64,000 nucleotides of DNA from Candidatus Thiodiazotropha sp. (ex Monitilora ramsayi) (GCA_025655595.1 JAHXIO010000003.1:306406-370405); one strand, 5' to 3'; positions 48,743 to 58,912 are shown, numbered from the stretch's first letter. A program made the numbers and translations. The notes: generated by a model not told the origin, from the letters alone.

Positions 48743-49515
48743 CCCTGCCTCCTTGCCTCTTCGGCTACATCTGTCTATAGATTATACATGACCAATTTCG
48801 CTCAAGTACTCTGATCTTGTCAGAGCACAAAGCCAACGCTGGCACACACGTCTATTGCTTTCATCATTTTCGAGCAGATTCGCAATTGAATAATTTCTAC
48901 ATATATCTACAGGTTGCGGAATATGGTTCTTCCTGAAATTTCTAATGCATGTTGAGCCACAGCGTCTTTAACTAGTGTGGAGCCGGTCATCTCAAAAGAC
49001 TACTTCTATTTACGCATATTTAAAGGAAACATGTAAAATCGCTGTTGGAGTAAAGGACCGATTTCAACCTTCAGTCGAAGCCTGATACCCGGGGCTACAT
49101 TTCTGGTTATATATGACAAAAACGACGTTCCAATAAAAGCATTTGAACAGCAGGAATGGTCTCAGTTACCAATTACAATGGACAAGGTGAATGTCTGCTA
49201 TTGTTTTTTCAGATGCACTCACCATACGTACTCATAAGTTCCTCTACTAGCCGAAACCGGTAATTATCAAATATCCTCTATTCCAATGATCAGAACTAAT
49301 TTTCCTGTACTCTTACTTCTACAGGAAGATGATCACTATAACCGGATCCATCTACCCCTTTCTTTGCAGATGGACGATTAAAACGCCTTGGTTTACCGCA
49401 TTTAAGAATTTGTGACGCCTTGATAATACCAACAATTCAGAAAACATATTCATCATCAGTCACACCAAGGGCCGCCGCGCTTAAAGCATCGGATTCAAAC
49501 ATCGCCGCCGTACTA
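48743..49515. other. Intergenic stretch
   Basis: This is the AT-rich upstream region of the metalloprotease operon, with the left half of the interspersed repeat (49238-49289). The plus-strand frame over 49420-49854 is mostly a shadow of the helicase gene. No other gene was seen. Confidence 0.5.
49238..49289. repeat. Interspersed repeat, left half only
   Basis: TTCCTCTACTAGCCGAAACC through CCTCTATTCCAATG is present. Homology ends at CCAATG, as in the 28825 copy. Confidence 0.7.
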
Positions 49516-50799
49516 TTAGACAAAAGGTGGTGCTGCCAGAATGTTTTTTCCCTGAACTATGACGTGGCACCACCGCCTCGCACGTGTCACCGCATTGTAC
49601 AGAAGCCGGCGCTTATGTTCGGCATCGCCACCCACCTGGTATGGCCACAAAATTACGACACCTTCGAATTCGCGGTTCTTGGCCTGCTGCACAGTCAAAG
49701 CGGTAAAGAGATGCGTTGTGCTGCGGCCGTGTTGGCGCTGAAGTGCGACTTTCCGACCAATCACTGTCTCGATTTCTTCACGTGTGAATTCGTCTCGACC
49801 ACGCGCATGTACTTGATTGTCGACCCATTCCATGGTCGCACGCACCGGTCCTGATGGAAGCAAAGGTCGCAACTTCGCAATCACTTCCGTACCGGACGTT
49901 ACAGGCTCTATCACAATGGCATCCAGAATTGCCTGGACTTCATTTCGGTCTGTACCCTCCCAACGAATTGAGTAAGGCCCATTGCGTTGCTTGCCGCAGG
50001 GTCCCTCTCTGACACGCGCCACCACGTTTTGAGCAAATCCTCCTTGCAGGGCTGGCGTGATGACCGCCACATTGCCGCCCTGGCGCCAGGCGATGGCGTT
50101 GGCCAGCAACGTTGCCGCCAGAGGAATACTCACACCAGGCGGTAGAATTTTGAATCCCTGATCATTCGCAGGTGTATGCCCATCGCGAATGGCTACCGCT
50201 GCCGCCAGCAAACCAGCGATGTTGGTTCGGCGGACCTGCGCTAGTGTTTCTGGTTCCCAAGCCTCTTGCAACCACGTAACGAGGGGATTGGGCCGCAGTG
50301 TCTGATCCAGACATTGAAACTCATCGGCGGCAATCAAAGTGCGCGCGGCAGCCGACAAGGCGACTAACATTCGCAATCGCTCAGGCCGGAGATCCTGGCC
50401 TTCGTCTACCAATACAATGGGAAAGCTTGCTGCAGCCCAGTCTCGGACTTGCGGCTGCTCAAGTAGCATGCCGGCGGCGTCGCAGACTGCGTCGAATTCC
50501 CCTTCAGATCGCGGAGGAATGCCAAGGGCCACGGCCAGTCCGCGCCAGCGCCGATAAATCCTCCACGCAAATCCATCAATCGTGCAACACTCAACTCGCC
50601 GCGAGAGTCCATCAACCGTCAAAAGCCGGTCGGCCAGTCGGCGGCGGGCGCCATGCATGAATGTTAGCGCGAGGACGCGCTGTCCATCAGCCAATGGGTG
50701 GGCCGTTAAGGTCTCCGCCAGCATTTCCATCAGCCTATACGTCTTGCCGCACCCAGCGACTCCTTCGACCGCCCGCACCGTCACGGCTGGAAAATCCAT
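49516..50799 (-). CDS. UvrD-like superfamily I helicase (GajB-like)
   Basis: The protein has 427 residues. Walker A EGVAGCGKTY is at 12-21 and Walker B IVLVDEGQDL at 128-137. C-terminal motifs TVQQAKNREFEGV and YNAVTRARRW match UvrD/PcrA helicases. It is shorter than DNA-repair UvrD and similar in scale to GajB. Its start overlaps the end of the nuclease gene by 19 bases and has no separate ribosome site, so it is translated by coupling. With the OLD-type nuclease upstream this is a Gabija-like anti-phage pair (class 2 OLD plus helicase). The assignment rests on architecture, not on a search. Confidence 0.82.
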   Translation of the reverse strand: MDFPAVTVRAVEGVAGCGKTYRLMEMLAETLTAHPLADGQRVLALTFMHGARRRLADRLLTVDGLSRRVECCTIDGFAWRIYRRWRGLAVALGIPPRSEGEFDAVCDAAGMLLEQPQVRDWAAASFPIVLVDEGQDLRPERLRMLVALSAAARTLIAADEFQCLDQTLRPNPLVTWLQEAWEPETLAQVRRTNIAGLLAAAVAIRDGHTPANDQGFKILPPGVSIPLAATLLANAIAWRQGGNVAVITPALQGGFAQNVVARVREGPCGKQRNGPYSIRWEGTDRNEVQAILDAIVIEPVTSGTEVIAKLRPLLPSGPVRATMEWVDNQVHARGRDEFTREEIETVIGRKVALQRQHGRSTTHLFTALTVQQAKNREFEGVVILWPYQVGGDAEHKRRLLYNAVTRARRWCHVIVQGKNILAAPPFV

Positions 50800-52595
50800 A
50801 TAGACGGATGGGGCTCATCCGTCGCAAAAAGTGGATTCACGACGCCTGTTGCAACATCAGTGATTGCGTTGAGCAAAGATCGAGCACGTGAGCAGCAGAT
50901 TTCGTTTTCGCCGATTGCTCCGGCGATGATCTCGTAGGACAAGGTGTCCTTCTTAAGCCCATGCTTCGCACGGTCATCATGCTTGAGACGCGCGACCAGA
51001 TCCGCAACTGTGGTAACCGGCGGCTCAAGCTGCATCGCGCCGAGACAGGCCCCAGCGTCAGCCTCGACAATCCATCCGACAATATCCTCGAGCATCTGTC
51101 CGTCTGGCCATCTCATGATGATGCCAGAATTCGGAGAACCTGCCTGTTCGAGGGTTCTTGCATAGCCCACACCATCCGCATCGCCATCGACAATCGCGAT
51201 CACGCGGGGGTGCAATGGCGCTATTGCCTTGACGGTATTTATCACCGCACTGTCATGGGTCGGAATGACACCGATGAATGCGTCAAATCTACATTCATCG
51301 GCTTCTGCCCAACCCTGATGGAGGTCCACAGCTCGGATCAATAGCCCCAACCACTCATAGTCCGTCCGCCCCTCAGGCACCAAGACGAACTCATGCATGA
51401 CTGCGGCGATGGTCTCGACACGATTGACCTGGAACAGTTTTCGTACGCTGTTGGGTGTTGTGGAAGGCAGCGTTGATGAGAGCAAAGGAACCGACGTCAA
51501 CACTCCATTCTCGTTGCGCAGAACCTCGACACCTTCCGGATCGGCCAGAGCAGCCACCGTAGGGGAGTGCGTAGACACAAATGTTTGCCTCGACAGTGCC
51601 TGAATGCGGTGAACAAGACGGCGCTGCAGCGCAGGTGGGACATGGAGCTCTGGTTCCTCAAGAGCCATCAAGAATCCTTCGTTGCCCTCCGCACGCATCC
51701 GACCGAATTGAAGAAGAAGCAGGAGGTGTTGCAACGACAGGAGGCCGCTTCCGTGCCGCCTTGCTGGAAGTGGAAGGTCCGCTCCCTGATGTGCGTAGTG
51801 AGATACCACCGACTCCAGCAAACCATCGCTATCAGTCGCAGTCACCCGAAGGTGAAGCGTTGGAGCCGTGCGAAAGAAACCACCTAACTCCTGGTTCAAC
51901 CGCTCGACAATGGGCGCAAGTCGCTCATCCGCATCGAGTGTCTCCTGCGGCGCCCGCAACCTGTCTCGCTCGCTGAGAACGGATTCAGAGGGTTGGCCTT
52001 CACCGGCGGCTACCACCCTGCGGAACAATTCCGACCCGAATGACATTGTTTTGTCCCATGTTCTTGCGGCCGGCACGAGGAAAAACCCGATATCGCGTAT
52101 TAACCGAGCAGAGAACATCGTCGCGTTCTCTTCCGCAAAAACATCACATATAGTATCGTCATCGTGAAAATAACGAAGCGTCTCGACCTCCAGGGAGGGG
52201 CGATCAAAGCGAGCGGCGAAAGCGATCTGGCAGGCTAAGTTCCACTCGGGATCGTCCCGGGTCGGCATGACGTTGCCATTGGCGGGGTTCCACCATTTGA
52301 TGATGCCGCGATCGTCACGAAACCAGTCCAGATGTTTGGTCGGGTCGTCACCCTCGAATCCGATGACCGTTGCGATAAGCCGAATTCGGTCTGCCGGTTG
52401 AGGATTGCTTCCGAAGAAGTCATGTTCGGTAAGCCTGCGAATCATTCTGTCCCGGCCGAACAAGAGCGCCAGCGCTTCTATGACCGTTGTCTTACCGCAG
52501 TTGTTTGGCCCCACCAGCACAGTATGAGGTGAAAAGCGCACTTCACCCTGGCGAATGCCTCGAAAATTCTCGATCTCTAGGTTGGCGATTTTCAC
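50781..52595 (-). CDS. OLD-family ATPase/TOPRIM nuclease (GajA-like)
   Basis: The protein has 604 residues. It begins MKIANLEIENFRGI and has Walker A GPNNCGKTT (29-37), Walker B FLMALEEPELHV (308-319) and a TOPRIM domain with E408 (LVPEGRTD) and D470/D472 (AIVDGDADG). This is the order of OLD-family nucleases such as GajA (about 580 residues). The start is a GTG with GGGGAG upstream. It is the first gene of the pair; GajA-GajB complexes cleave phage DNA when nucleotides are depleted, and that mechanism is assumed by homology. Catalytic residues look intact, so the system is probably active. Confidence 0.85.
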   Translation of the reverse strand: MKIANLEIENFRGIRQGEVRFSPHTVLVGPNNCGKTTVIEALALLFGRDRMIRRLTEHDFFGSNPQPADRIRLIATVIGFEGDDPTKHLDWFRDDRGIIKWWNPANGNVMPTRDDPEWNLACQIAFAARFDRPSLEVETLRYFHDDDTICDVFAEENATMFSARLIRDIGFFLVPAARTWDKTMSFGSELFRRVVAAGEGQPSESVLSERDRLRAPQETLDADERLAPIVERLNQELGGFFRTAPTLHLRVTATDSDGLLESVVSHYAHQGADLPLPARRHGSGLLSLQHLLLLLQFGRMRAEGNEGFLMALEEPELHVPPALQRRLVHRIQALSRQTFVSTHSPTVAALADPEGVEVLRNENGVLTSVPLLSSTLPSTTPNSVRKLFQVNRVETIAAVMHEFVLVPEGRTDYEWLGLLIRAVDLHQGWAEADECRFDAFIGVIPTHDSAVINTVKAIAPLHPRVIAIVDGDADGVGYARTLEQAGSPNSGIIMRWPDGQMLEDIVGWIVEADAGACLGAMQLEPPVTTVADLVARLKHDDRAKHGLKKDTLSYEIIAGAIGENEICCSRARSLLNAITDVATGVVNPLFATDEPHPSIWIFQP

Positions 52596-52726
52596 TGATC
52601 ATCTCCCCTCTTTATTCTCCTTGCGCCAGTTTCGCCTTACTGTCTGCGCACTCAGCCATTTTCCAGTCATCCATAGCTTCGTGATTTAATATAATAACAG
52701 ATGAAAATTCTCTAAGCCTACAGATC

Positions 52727-53776
52727 TTATAATCCCGTGTAGGGTATGTCGATATAGATGCCGTCGCCTTGCGCACGGGTGTACATGCCGTTCTGATTGA
52801 GAAGTCGTTCCAATACCTCGATCAAAGGATTATATACTTCCTGATCCTTCCATTCCTCTAGCCGAAAGAATGGCTGGACTGCGTCTCGACAGGCGTCAAG
52901 CAACCATCCCGAAGGGTAGCTAGCAAGATTGTCTAGCTTGGCGCGGCAGCAAGTTGCGAGTTTGGGATGCTCGTGCGCATTCTCCTCAATCCAGTCGGCG
53001 TGACCGAGGCCATATCCGATTGCTTGAAAAAGAAACGACAACCGTTCGATCACAATGGACCAGTACTTCTCCAGGTCCCCATGTATTCGATAGCTGAGAC
53101 GTGCCGACCCGATCTGGTCATCTACTTCTTTCATGGCCTTACCCATCATATCGAGGAGTACGAGACCATGTTCGGGCGCCGCCCAGGCGGCGCGACGTTG
53201 CGCGGAGTATTCGGATTGGCACGGATTTACTATTGGCTGAAGATTGGCGTCTCTCCCATCCCGGGGTTTCGCCGCTCTCCAGCCACCGGGATAGGTTCGA
53301 GTAAATAGTCGAAGATCGTCAACATGGACCAACTCATGAACAAAAGTCTGGAGAGCCAGCTCATATTCGGGATGATCTGTCTGGTTTAGTTGACGCACTA
53401 AGCCGGTCCAGATAACGACAACGTTCCAGATCTCATCGTCACGGATCACACTCACTGCCATGGCACCGCCTTGCCCGTACTCATTTTCCGTCGGCGCCGA
53501 AGGCGGGATGCCGTCTCCGCGATCGACACTCAAGAGAGCTTCGGAATAGTCCCAACCAATGACGATCGATTCCAGGCGGCTAAGATCTAGATAACACGAT
53601 AGCGTCTTCGCGAGAGAAAAAACGCCCTTAGCAAATTCTCGCGCTTCACCTTCTTCGTCGTTTTCCCAGCCGCGAATGTTAACTACGAAGCTTGAGGGAA
53701 GCGTTTCGATAGGTGATTCTTCGTCTTCTGCGGTCGGCACGCTATCGTCGCACAGATGCTGTTCGTCTTTCTGCAT
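52727..53776 (-). CDS. HExxH putative zinc metallopeptidase
   Basis: The protein has 349 residues with an acidic N-terminal tail. H147-E-L-V-H151 in ALQTFVHELVHVDD is followed by SEYSAQRRA (E189), a likely third ligand pattern. Hydrophobic strands before the motif (AMAVSVIRDDEIWNVVVIW) fit a compact zincin fold. There is no signal peptide, so it is cytoplasmic. The gene lies 131 bases upstream of the Gabija-like pair on the same strand and could be co-transcribed as an accessory, but no family was recognised. GAAGAAG precedes the ATG. Confidence 0.7.
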   Translation of the reverse strand: MQKDEQHLCDDSVPTAEDEESPIETLPSSFVVNIRGWENDEEGEAREFAKGVFSLAKTLSCYLDLSRLESIVIGWDYSEALLSVDRGDGIPPSAPTENEYGQGGAMAVSVIRDDEIWNVVVIWTGLVRQLNQTDHPEYELALQTFVHELVHVDDLRLFTRTYPGGWRAAKPRDGRDANLQPIVNPCQSEYSAQRRAAWAAPEHGLVLLDMMGKAMKEVDDQIGSARLSYRIHGDLEKYWSIVIERLSFLFQAIGYGLGHADWIEENAHEHPKLATCCRAKLDNLASYPSGWLLDACRDAVQPFFRLEEWKDQEVYNPLIEVLERLLNQNGMYTRAQGDGIYIDIPYTGL

Positions 53777-54222
53777 CAGACTTCTTCATTACGTATGTAA
53801 AATCGATAACTTCAATTGTCCCCTGTTGGATAGTTCTACGGACAGCATACTTACTTCCACTTGGGAGAGCGACTGTCTTGAGTCACAGAGCGGTTGATAT
53901 CCACTGCTCATTAATGTCCCTTCTTGGTCGACTACAGTCTATTACGCTACACAAAACTTAAGTCTGCTTTAGGGTGCCAGGTTTTCCATAACATAATTGT
54001 TGAATCTTCCGCTTTTGGCCAAGACCTGTAATTATCAAATACCCTCAATTCCAATTTGCAATGAACCACTCAATGTAAATAAGATTTTTGAATCCTGATT
54101 AGAGTATTTGTGATGTATTCCAGTACCTTCATCATCAAATTCTGTGGTTTTCCTCTGCCTCCCTTAAATAATTGATTAATTTCAATACGTGCCTTCACTA
54201 CGATCTAACGCATAATCAGACC
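53777..54222. other. Intergenic stretch
   Basis: No gene was seen. It contains a left-half interspersed repeat at 54005-54056. Confidence 0.5.
54005..54056. repeat. Interspersed repeat, left half only, diverged
   Basis: TCTTCCGCTTTTGGCCAAGA through ACCCTCAATTCCAATT is recognisable. The right half is absent. Confidence 0.65.
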
Positions 54223-54438
54223 CTATTCAATATCGCCATATTCATTCCACGCGGCTTCTAGTGCCTCCAGAGCACCAGTACACGCGCCATTCATAGATAA
54301 ATACGTATACCATGTATCTAGTGAGTCTGAGTCAACCGGTGCGTTTTTGTCTTTTTCGACATCGTTAGCCAGATCACCGATTGGATCATCTCTATTTTCC
54401 TGAGATAGTAACCAATTATAAAAACCACTCTTAATCAT
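54223..54438 (-). CDS. Small YozE-type SAM-like protein
   Basis: The protein has 71 residues. MIKSGFYNWLLSQENRDDPI, then GDLANDVEKDK, then AALEAAWNEYG-like spacing match the YozE/SAM-like helical fold (FYDWL..Q..R.D.IGDLA.D). ATG 54438 has GAGGAA upstream; a longer start five codons earlier is less likely. It lies just downstream of the large STAND protein. A second, shorter relative lies on the other side of that gene. A DNA- or protein-binding accessory role is possible. Confidence 0.72.
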   Translation of the reverse strand: MIKSGFYNWLLSQENRDDPIGDLANDVEKDKNAPVDSDSLDTWYTYLSMNGACTGALEALEAAWNEYGDIE

Positions 54439-54609
54439 CCTAATATTCCTCATATACTATTATATTACTATGGCTATCACATATTCCTATCATGTGTTTA
54501 TTAGTGATAGTTTCCGGTCTCGGTTAAAACATAGGTGCACTGATTAATACTTTTGTTCATAAGGGAGATATGCGTGTATCTGGATAAAGAATTATCCTTC
54601 ATTAATCTG

Positions 54610-57600
54610 CTAATACACTCCCCATTCCTGTTCTTCATCAAGCATACTTTCCTTTTTAATTGCTTTAGTCAAATATAAAATTCTTTTGCCAATCCACTCT
54701 TGTACTAATTTATTTTTATGTTTGAGAAATGGTTGTAATGCAGCAATCTCCTTTTTATATATTGGAACCACAGATCCACTCCATCCGAACGATCCCATAT
54801 TGGCAGAGAGCTCACTTAAAACCTTTTTATTATCACCAAATTCATCTATTAGAAATTGCACTCTTGGGGACAAGGTATATGAATCATCACCTTCAATATA
54901 AACGTCAGTAGATCTCGCCAAAAACAAAGGAGCAGTATCTGGCTCTGCTTTGCACCACTCATGCAAGACATCTTCAGATAATTCTGCTAATACACTAGTT
55001 TGTCTATTACTAAAACTGTCTTCCTTACTGAAAAGCTCGTTTAAATAAAATTGATTATTTGGGTCAACGTCTTTTATTGCGCCAGCAACTAAAGGAAACA
55101 CGGTTTGACCATAATCCCTTAACAAAATTCGAACTATTGGCTTTATGTAGTGATGCATGTCTCCGTAGTCTATTTTGTCGTTACAGGATAATAGGATTCT
55201 CTGTGTTAGTCTTTTAGCAAAATCGGCATCATGTTCTTTTAAAAGTTTTTTCGCAGTGTGATTCCAATGATAGACTTCAAGCTGTTCCCCTTTACTTTTC
55301 CTGGCCAGCGGAAGATCTATCAAAATATCTTTAAACTTGCTTTTGCAAGATTCCCACCTTTCCTTATTACCATGGCAATACATCGATAGAACATCAAGAC
55401 TAATCCATGCTGCATTTATCGAGAATACTCTTAAACGCTCAACGAATCTTATAACAATTACTGGGCTTAAATGATCTAACGCACGACCGTAGGTGAACAC
55501 TGATGCACTAGTTTCTTTGATGCGCCCTGCCTCAATCATATCAACGACAGAACAAAGATGTTCCTCATTAATTACTCCAGTTCGAATGACATTAGGATAA
55601 TACTTATTTAAGCTAATATTACTTTTAAACTGAGCTATATATTCAGTCCATTTCTTACTATTTAATTCATGCAAAGCATCCAGCATACCCAATATGAAAT
55701 TAATATTCGGAGAAGTAACTTTTTGAATTAATGAAATAGATTCTGAAAGTAGTGGTTCGTATTTCTCAGAAGCCAAAACAAGATTACGACCAAACCAGTA
55801 ACCTTGCCTTTGCTCACCAACTAACAATTGATTTAAATGCTCTTTAAGAACATTAATATCTTCAGCAAATTCATGTGCAAAGTTGGTTGCGTTTACTGCA
55901 GCAATGTCAATGTAATCACCGTCTTCTCCCTCCTCATGTTCATATGGAGGGTTAGTTATAATAAGTGATATTCTATCTTCTATACTGCTCGGTGTTAATA
56001 ATTCTACCAACTCCTGTAATTTCTGTTTCATATCGGCTGGCATTTTTCCAGAATCATATGATATTGTAGTTTTGATGCTCTCAAGAGCTTTTGGCCATAA
56101 TGGCCCTTGTGCATCGACAATTTTTCGTATGGCACCATCAAGCGCTAGCATGACTTCACGACTTCTCTGTATTAATCCTCGTATATGACTTGCTAACACT
56201 TCTTTAGCTAATTGACCGTTTTCTCTTTTATCTAGAGCAATTTCTGTTAATCTATCAATCGATGAAATCCAGTAGTCAAATGCTTCCTTCCAAATTTTCG
56301 GTCTCCACTCTACTAATGGTTCACCACTACCTTGATATTCTGCACCTACTGTACGAGTCCCGCCATACGTATCTAGCGCAGAGCCAAGTGCCTTAACTGC
56401 AAGCTGTTGAATCGATGAACTATCCGCTTTTATTGCTTCATCAATTATTGCAAGCCTAGCCGCTGGACTTGCTTCCGTGCCAGATAGAAATGTTCTAAAA
56501 AGCTGGACAAACTGACCAGTTGCATTATTGGCCCAATCTTCATTTTCGGCAGATGCAAGCCATAACAAACACATTGTAGACTTCTCAAAAATATCTTCAT
56601 GGAAACAAAGCATTTCTAGCGCCCAGACTAGATTTCTCCTTACATCTCCAGATATCTCATAAAGTTGCTCGTGAGAGAACTCAGATAAGATTTTGTAAAG
56701 TACATCTGATGTTGCTTTGGGGTTCACTTCTACCAATGAGCGAAAGAGACGAGAACCCCTAGTAGACAGGATCACTTCCGCTTGCCCAAAAGGGCCTTGG
56801 TCACCACACAGATTTTGTGTTAACTGTTTAACTTCTGGCAAAAAATCTAATTTTGCAACTTGATCACAAAAACTGCGTTCAAGCTGACCAGGCATTTCGT
56901 TTTCTATTAAATCAAGCTGCCTTCGTGTACGTGTAGTTCGCCACCAATCAGCAGCTAATCTAATTGCTAAAGGTTTGGGTATGATTTGTGCTAAGCGACC
57001 AGCTCTATTCACTACCCCTCGTTCTTCAAATGTTCTTATGCATCTGTATAGAGCGTCAATATCAGTGCCTGCGATTTTTTCTGCAATAAATTTGGCCTCC
57101 TCTTCTCTCTCTTGCTCTATTCCAAATTTATCAAATAAGGAGCACGCTTCGAGTATTGTAGCTGTCTGTTGGTCTCGCAGCTCTCCTCCCCATAGCATTT
57201 TTGTTACCAAATCGTCATCTGTAAGGCTACCCATATCCTTGGTTTGATCAAGTCTTGCATTTGCTAATAACACCGCCATTTGCGGGAAACCTTGAGCGAA
57301 ACTTACTATACGGTCCAAATCAGAGATCCTTTCTCCATACACTGGTTCGAGCATAGCTTTGATGAGATCATCACTCATCTTATTTAATTGAATTGGATCG
57401 GTATCAGAGTCTTTCTCTGGATTGTAATGAAGTGTTAATAAGGATATAGAGCTATTAGGGTGCTCAATTTCTCGGCGAAGTTGCTTGTGTAATGTTAAAT
57501 CACAGTTGTCGACAACAAATAAACAATCGAGACCTAGCCTAACCCAACTACATATTAGCCCCGCAAGATTTGGTTCACCATATGATGCATCTATGTAAAC

Positions 57601-58374
57601 AACGCGCTTACTAAAACCGTCGTCCCAAGCATTTCCTCTACACACTTCTAGTGCTAACCTGGTTTTACCTAAGCCAGAAAGTCCAATAATTCGTGCACAT
57701 TTCTTCGATGTAGCAAGAAGTGTACGTAAATTTTCAATCGCCTTATTCCTAGACTGATCTGATACGTAGTCAAAATGATGGTTTTCATCAAATTTTTCCC
57801 ATTGTTCCCATGTACAAAGCCCATTAACGAGCGGTCTACCGACCCAGTTTAAAACTGCAGTAATAGCTGGTGCATACCGATTCACCCAACCTTGTATCTT
57901 TGCAGCATCATATATATCAATGCTCACTGTATTTGCATAAGGTTTGCCAATTTCTTTTAATTTATTCCTGATTGCATCTATTCGATCAGTTTTTTGTTGG
58001 CCATTGAGTTCTTGTGTAGTAAACAAGATATAGACGCCGCCATTATCTAAGGCTACTTCAACCATACGCTTAAGATTTCCATGTCTATCAACAATCTCAT
58101 TCGCACAATCTGCAGGTCCCATCTCAGTGGCTTTATTTTGGAACTGCACGAGTCGTGAGGGAAGGTAATCTGTATTTTCTGGCCCATTTGACCATTCAAT
58201 TCTTCCGTCCTCTCCACCATCTGCTACTCGAATATTTAGAGCAACTTCAACAGCCCTTTCAGCTATTCCTGCCGATCTGGCTTCTAAAAGTAGAAGCATT
58301 TTTAGCAGCTTTGTTAAATTTAGGTCATTTAACTCTGCTATGTCTTGAGATTGGACCTCAAATACGGTAGCCAT
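54610..58374 (-). CDS. Nuclease-STAND NTPase, Avs-like
   Basis: The protein has 1254 residues. Residues about 1-170 hold a restriction-endonuclease-like domain (GGEDGRIEW at 53-61, then LVQFQNKA with Q79-x-K81). Next comes a STAND NTPase with Walker A GLSGLGKTR (231-239) and Walker B LFVVDNCD (285-292). The remaining 800 or so residues are helical, TPR-like repeats typical of a sensor domain. This effector-NTPase-solenoid plan is that of Avs and related anti-phage NLR-like proteins, which bind conserved phage proteins and then cleave DNA. The subfamily cannot be assigned by eye. The gene is monocistronic and AT-rich. Confidence 0.8.
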   Translation of the reverse strand: MATVFEVQSQDIAELNDLNLTKLLKMLLLLEARSAGIAERAVEVALNIRVADGGEDGRIEWSNGPENTDYLPSRLVQFQNKATEMGPADCANEIVDRHGNLKRMVEVALDNGGVYILFTTQELNGQQKTDRIDAIRNKLKEIGKPYANTVSIDIYDAAKIQGWVNRYAPAITAVLNWVGRPLVNGLCTWEQWEKFDENHHFDYVSDQSRNKAIENLRTLLATSKKCARIIGLSGLGKTRLALEVCRGNAWDDGFSKRVVYIDASYGEPNLAGLICSWVRLGLDCLFVVDNCDLTLHKQLRREIEHPNSSISLLTLHYNPEKDSDTDPIQLNKMSDDLIKAMLEPVYGERISDLDRIVSFAQGFPQMAVLLANARLDQTKDMGSLTDDDLVTKMLWGGELRDQQTATILEACSLFDKFGIEQEREEEAKFIAEKIAGTDIDALYRCIRTFEERGVVNRAGRLAQIIPKPLAIRLAADWWRTTRTRRQLDLIENEMPGQLERSFCDQVAKLDFLPEVKQLTQNLCGDQGPFGQAEVILSTRGSRLFRSLVEVNPKATSDVLYKILSEFSHEQLYEISGDVRRNLVWALEMLCFHEDIFEKSTMCLLWLASAENEDWANNATGQFVQLFRTFLSGTEASPAARLAIIDEAIKADSSSIQQLAVKALGSALDTYGGTRTVGAEYQGSGEPLVEWRPKIWKEAFDYWISSIDRLTEIALDKRENGQLAKEVLASHIRGLIQRSREVMLALDGAIRKIVDAQGPLWPKALESIKTTISYDSGKMPADMKQKLQELVELLTPSSIEDRISLIITNPPYEHEEGEDGDYIDIAAVNATNFAHEFAEDINVLKEHLNQLLVGEQRQGYWFGRNLVLASEKYEPLLSESISLIQKVTSPNINFILGMLDALHELNSKKWTEYIAQFKSNISLNKYYPNVIRTGVINEEHLCSVVDMIEAGRIKETSASVFTYGRALDHLSPVIVIRFVERLRVFSINAAWISLDVLSMYCHGNKERWESCKSKFKDILIDLPLARKSKGEQLEVYHWNHTAKKLLKEHDADFAKRLTQRILLSCNDKIDYGDMHHYIKPIVRILLRDYGQTVFPLVAGAIKDVDPNNQFYLNELFSKEDSFSNRQTSVLAELSEDVLHEWCKAEPDTAPLFLARSTDVYIEGDDSYTLSPRVQFLIDEFGDNKKVLSELSANMGSFGWSGSVVPIYKKEIAALQPFLKHKNKLVQEWIGKRILYLTKAIKKESMLDEEQEWGVY

Positions 58375-58509
58375 ATCTATTCCTTCTTACCTTTCTCTGA
58401 AACAAATTAAGAAACAATATGTTTATTCCAATTAACTGATGAAGATCACGATTGGTTGCTTACGTTGTCAATAGATCGTGAGTGCCTGGAGTACTAATGT
58501 CAGAGCCAA

Positions 58510-58695
58510 TTACTCAGTGCTGTATTTGTGGTTCATTTCTTCGAGAAACTGATCAGGATCGAAATCCTCCACTATCGGGCTAGCCGCCCCAGCTGCTAGC
58601 CGCTTCCGCAATTTCTCCAGCTTCTCTTAATGAGCCTGTTCTGCTTGTGGGGTGACCAAGGAGCTAGTACTGTCTTTTTCGTAAGATTTAGTCAT
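58510..58695 (-). pseudogene. Small antitoxin-like gene with an in-frame stop
   Basis: The frame of 62 codons is broken at codon 23 by TAA (58627-58629). It reads MTKSYEKDSTSSLVTPQAEQ-AH-stop, then EKLEKLRKRLAAGAASPIVE and DFDPDQFLEEMNHKY. The second half resembles the C-terminal tail of ParD-like antitoxins (LRA.L..G...G..DFD...FL..M). AGGGG lies upstream of ATG 58695, so a 22-residue peptide may still be made. No toxin gene is adjacent. Confidence 0.5.
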
Positions 58696-58792
58696 CGCTA
58701 ATACCCCTAATATTGTTGGTTCGCTGTACAAGTTTATTCGCAAAGATACTTGGCAAGGTAAGCGTCTACCTGTAAACAGTACAACGATAGAT

Positions 58793-58912
58793 TCAAGAGT
58801 CTGGCACTGTAGAAGCGTTGTTGACACTCTTAGCATCTTTAGCGAAATCTGCTATTAGATCATCTCGTTCTTGTTGGTCAATCAGCCAATCATAAAATCT
58901 AATTATTTTCAT
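58793..58912 (-). CDS. Truncated YozE-like peptide
   Basis: The product has 39 residues. MKIIRFYDWLIDQQERDDLI, then ADFAKDAKS aligns directly with the first half of the 54438-54223 protein (FYNWLLSQENRDDPIGDLANDVEK). It stops after VPDS, so the second half of the fold is missing. It may be a decayed paralogue. Confidence 0.5.
   Translation of the reverse strand: MKIIRFYDWLIDQQERDDLIADFAKDAKSVNNASTVPDS

Noticed and set aside
19668..54056. Interspersed repeats considered as a CRISPR array
   Set aside because: Copies are kilobases apart with genes between them; no regular spacing, no spacers and no cas genes.
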